Positions 60,301 to 64,000 of a stretch of DNA of 64,000 nt are shown here, one piece after another. The notes below the pieces were generated by a model that searched no databases, had not been told where the DNA came from, and was given only the letters and a program-made list of their open reading frames with translations. The translations under genes and the position numbers were made by a program. The DNA is from Glandiceps talaboti. Its lineage: Eukaryota > Hemichordata > Enteropneusta > Spengelidae. The stretch lies in NCBI RefSeq assembly GCF_964340395.1, contig NC_135564.1, positions 12,814,391 through 12,878,390 of the forward strand, in the 5' to 3' direction. How positions within the stretch are numbered: the first letter of the stretch is position 1; the number at the start of each line of letters is the position of its first letter.

Positions 60301-61137
60301 TACCATGCACAAGCCAAGGTGAACAAAAAATATGGAATATATACTCTGGTCATTCTATGTCACAACAACACGCATCTATGTCACGATAACGCGTGTCTAT
60401 GTCACTGGTTCTGCTGTGTTCGAAATAGTCAGAATGTTCAAAATTGCCATTACTTTCCCCTGATTGTAGTTTGATATTACTGGCGCTGGTATAATTATGT
60501 TATGCTCCAATGTTTTTCTTTATTCAGCTGGAAAATACTCGTGACCTATGGGTTGTCCCTACTCATCTAGTGACTCATAGTGACAAAGTCCCCTTAGTTC
60601 ACTCATATTTTCCTTGGCTGAACGAAGAAACATATTGGGGAATAACATGTAATTGTCAGAATCTGTGTGTAATTGTCTAATCAGTATAATACCTCTGTCA
60701 TTTGGGATTTAATAGAGTGTTTTATTATCTGTTTCGTTTGGCTTTTGTTGTTTTTTCCATTATCCGACTTTAATTTTTATAGTCTGTTGAATTTAAAACG
60801 CACACACTATGAGTAGAAGATCAATAATTGGTAGTGCATTATAGATTTTTTTTGAGTTTAACAAAATGTAAAGTACACAAAATGAAAGATACAGGTATGG
60901 TAATTGTTATTGGTGGCAAGGGTCAGATATTGTTATTTCAAGAGTTAGTACATACAGGTTTTGCAATATTAAAAGATGCAAACTGTCTGATGACATTAAA
61001 ACAGCAGCCTGTAGCATTTAACAGATGTATGGACATGTGATGTATATAGGGAAAACAGCATCATTCATTCATTCATTCATTGTACGGAGGTTCTTTCCGA
61101 TCGATATGTTGACATGTTTGTTGTATATCCATTTTAG

Positions 61138-61523
61138 ATAAGGCCTAGAAAAAAATAGTTTGGTTCTGGTTACCCGACCCCCACCTAGTTTTTTATTGCC
61201 AACCCCAAACTTATTTTACATGTTCAAGAAAAAAATAATGAAATAGCGAAAATTGTGAAGTCTCGCCAGAAATATTGGACGTGGAAACTGATGTCAACTT
61301 AAAAAGACAATAAAAAACTGTTCTTTCTATCTGTAATGGCTGTGCATATGATGGGAAGAAACCAATAACACAGAGACCATATGGAAAACACATAACTACC
61401 TGACCTAGACACTCACACCTGAAAAAAAAATATAATAAAAATAAAATAAAACATCTACCTACCCCACCTATTCTTAAATTGAGTGTAATCGGAACCACAA
61501 TATTTTTTTTTATTAGGCCTAAT
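61138..61523. mobile_element. TAAGGCCTA-ended MITE, copy 2
   Basis: ATAAGGCCTAGAAAAAAATA at the left, and TTTTATTAGGCCTAAT at the right as the inverted end. The body is clearly homologous to 45045-45425 in the same orientation. Confidence 0.88.
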
Positions 61524-61582
61524 GTGTCATTTGATGTTGGCAAAAGATATTGTTTAGTTTGAAATTTGGCATTGGTATTCAA

Positions 61583-62275
61583 GTTGTGCAGTTTGATATT
61601 GTGCAGTTTGATATTTGGTATAGATATTGTGCAATTTGATATTTGGTATATAGTAGATATTGTGCAATTTGATATTTGGTATAGATATTGTGCAATTTGA
61701 TATTTGGTATATAATAGATATTGTGCAATTTGGTGTTTGGTATAGATATTGTGCAGTTTGATATTTGGTGTAGATATTGTGCAATTTGATATTTGGTATG
61801 GATATTGTGCAATTTGATATTTGGCATAGATATTGTGCAATTTGATGTTTGGTATAGATGTGCAATTTTATATTTGGTATGGGTATTGTGCAATTTGATA
61901 TTTGGCATAGATATTGTGCAGTTTGATGTTTGGTATAGATATTGTGCAATTTTATATTTGGTATGGATATTATGCAATTTGATATTTGGTATAGATATTG
62001 TGCAATTTGATGTTTGGTATAGATATTGTGCAGTTCGATATTTGGTATAGATGTGCAATTTGATATTTGGTATAGATATTGTGCAGTTCGATATTTGGTA
62101 TAGATATTGTGCAATTTGATGTTTGGTATAGATATTGTGCAATTTGATATTTGGTATAGATATTGTGCAGTTCGATATTTGGTATAGATATTGTGCAGCT
62201 TGATATTTGGTATAGATATTGTGCAATTTGATATTTGGTATAGATATTGTGCAGTATAGTATAACATTAGGCATA
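61583..62275. repeat. 28-bp minisatellite, about 24 copies
   Basis: Unit TATAGATATTGTGCAATTTG plus ATATTTGG. Occasional variants: GTTTGATGTTTGG and deletions giving TATAGATGTGC. Because 28 is not a multiple of three and the unit lacks minus-strand stops, all minus frames read through as SIPNIKLHNIYTKYQ-like repeats of up to 244 residues; these are not genes. Confidence 0.95.
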
Positions 62276-63670
62276 GATATTGCAATACATGTATTGTACA
62301 GTTTATTCGACACTGATTAAACGGATTAATTGAATGATTTCTGATAAATGTACCATAGTTTCTATAATAATGTAAACATAATATAGCGATATGATGGGTG
62401 AATCAATAAAACATATTAAGTGTTAATAAATCCTATTGATCAATCATGAAAACAATCACATGATTATAAGTGGAATTTATACAATTGGTAGTAATAACAA
62501 TAGCGATAATAATATCATGTCATAGATGACAAATTTAAAGTGATTTGCAACTAGAGTACATTAAATACATGGGAAGGTGATATTGGTGAACAAGACCAAT
62601 GAATGGTTTCTGATACCTGTAGTTCTAAAATTTATATGTCATGTGGGATGAGTGCTGTTTTATAGATGTGGGGAAATAAAATATTTCAGTTTCATAAACT
62701 GACAGTAATTAGATTAGATATTTTTACTGGTAATTTCATTTCATGTATAGATACACTATATATTGTGCATTGATAAGACCATCATAAAGGAAAAGTAAGA
62801 ACGAAAACATGGTTTGTGTTTGTTCTAGTGGACAAAATGTTCTCATTAATTTAGGTAAGGAAAACACTAGAGACTCGTTATTAAGAAGATCTTGTCACCA
62901 GGAGACAGGTACATGTAGGTATGTACTACATGTACACACTCATGTCATTAGTATTTACTCAGCTGAGCAAATTGAACAATATCTAGGAATTATGTAATCC
63001 ATCTCTGACTGGCCTATTTTTTGAGAACATTAGACTTAGAGATGATATATTGGATAATGATATGCGTATAATGTATTTATTTATTGCTAGAAATGAACAT
63101 ATTATAATCTTATGTGCAAATGATTCGTAATATGTTACTAAATTTACAAATTATCATCTCATGTACAAATGATTCATAAAATGAAACTAAATTTACAAAT
63201 TAATTTATCAAAATTAGAGATAATTAACAAACAATTTTTATGTGTAAATTAATTGTAATTATTGATAACCCATATAGTTAATTTTTTGTGGCCAGGACCA
63301 CAAGAAACATTTCGTGGGAACTAGTTGAGCTTACAACCCCAAGAAAGATAGTTGAATGATTTGGGTGGACATGTAGTGTGTATTGGTATCGTATTCTTAA
63401 TACAAATATAAACTTCGTGAAATTTCCAATCTTTGCACCAAGATGTTACTTAAATACTAAAGACACATACAAGAAATTTATTAACGCTATCATTACTAGT
63501 CTATGAGATGCAATGTTTCATGTCACCCTATCTATCAGTAAACAGAATCCTGATTAGTGCTCAACAAGGCAACATATCTTACAGTCAATGTCCCTACCAA
63601 GGTGATTAAAATCCGATGTAGTGTACACATTGTGATTTATTTTTGTCTGTTACGTTTACTGTCGTTTGTT

Positions 63671-64000
63671 CTTTTGTGAACGCTCCTTACATACATATGA
63701 CACAATACCATAGGTTTTCGCGAGCCACACATGAGCGCTGAGTGAATTCACTCAACCAATGAAAACATGTAATACGCCATAACATATGGGCACAGTACTT
63801 CAGAGCACTCTGTTCGAAAAGAGCATGAGCTCAGAGCACAGACAACGATTTGTTATTGTTATTGTTTGAACGTTCTCAATTTTGAACGTTGAGTGTTAAA
63901 TTGTAAGACGGTTGCTGGTTGGCTACTCATTTGTACGAGATTGGGTTCAGGAAAACCTATGGTATTGTGTCAGATGTATGTAACGGGCGCTCACAAAAGA
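63671..64000. mobile_element. MITE-like element at window edge
   Basis: TCTTTTGTGAACGCTCCTTA, CATACATATGACACAATACC, ATAGGTTTTC at 63671-63720 is matched inverted at 63951-64000 (GAAAACCTATGGTATTGTGT ... GCGCTCACAAAAGA). About 50-bp terminal inverted repeats; the extreme end may lie just outside the window. Confidence 0.85.

Larger units (their letters stand above)
46106..64000 (+). other. RANBP9/10 intron 1 (at least 17.9 kb)
   Basis: No SPRY-coding exon could be found by eye. The region has CA/TATG microsatellites, small hairpins (56096-56176; 56886-56988), a foldback (57062), a hAT-like element (53508), a MITE (61138), a 28-bp minisatellite (61583), degenerate repeats of TTAATTCTAATCATGGTAAG at 59210-59460 and a partial element at the right edge. 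Stretches such as 48050-50100, 51000-53400 and 54800-56000 show only AT-rich intron-like sequence. Confidence 0.6.

Noticed and set aside
61211-62313. Minus-strand open frames of 209-244 residues (SIPNIKLHNIYTKYQ repeats)
   Set aside because: They are translations of the 28-bp minisatellite in three frames, with no start context, domain or splice support.

Overview
This is animal (metazoan) nuclear DNA. Genes are split into short exons with GT/AG introns, coding density is low, and there are many simple repeats, minisatellites and short inverted-repeat transposons. The intact animal families (an LRP3/10/12-type receptor, ZNRF1/2 and RANBP9/10), the compact introns and the repeat style suggest a marine invertebrate, perhaps an invertebrate deuterostome. 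The species cannot be fixed from the sequence. No prokaryotic, organellar or viral segment was seen.

Layout. (1) 1-11331, minus strand: the 5' two thirds of a CUB/LDLa receptor gene. It has a signal peptide, CUB, two LDLa, CUB and at least three LDLa, in nine exons, and it runs off the left edge. The order matches LRP12/LRP3/LRP10. (2) 11332-14906: divergent intergenic DNA with a tRNA-derived SINE. (3) 14907-22115, plus strand: a complete ten-exon gene for a 433-residue protein with a C-terminal SH2 domain and a helical N-terminal half that I cannot assign to a named family. Most of its larger introns carry long microsatellites. (4) 22116-27209: intergenic, with foldback elements and microsatellites. 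(5) 27210-39024, plus strand: a complete four-coding-exon ZNRF1/2 E3 ubiquitin ligase of 204 residues, with a possible extra 3'UTR exon. (6) 39025-45909: intergenic, rich in MITE-like elements. (7) 45910 to the right edge, plus strand: the first coding exon of a RANBP9/RANBP10 (RanBPM) gene, followed by about 17.9 kb in which I found no second exon. This looks like a very long first intron full of repeats, including a 1.1 kb hAT-like element inside a TATG microsatellite.

The genes are unrelated housekeeping or signalling genes and form no operon or obvious pathway. ZNRF and RANBP9/10 both belong to ubiquitin-ligase biology (RING E3; CTLH complex subunit), but nothing in the sequence shows that they work together.

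The most unusual signal is a recurring one: tandem arrays anchored on 5' splice sites. Exon 7 of the receptor gene ends in a 67-bp unit made of 58 nt of CUB exon plus 9 nt of intron. It is repeated about 13 times, and every copy keeps the splice donor. Exon 3 of the same gene is followed by a 31-bp array that repeats its donor. ZNRF exon 3 (99-bp offset) and exon 4 (33-bp offset) show two-copy versions. Wherever the reading frame can be followed, reading through the first donor meets a stop codon.
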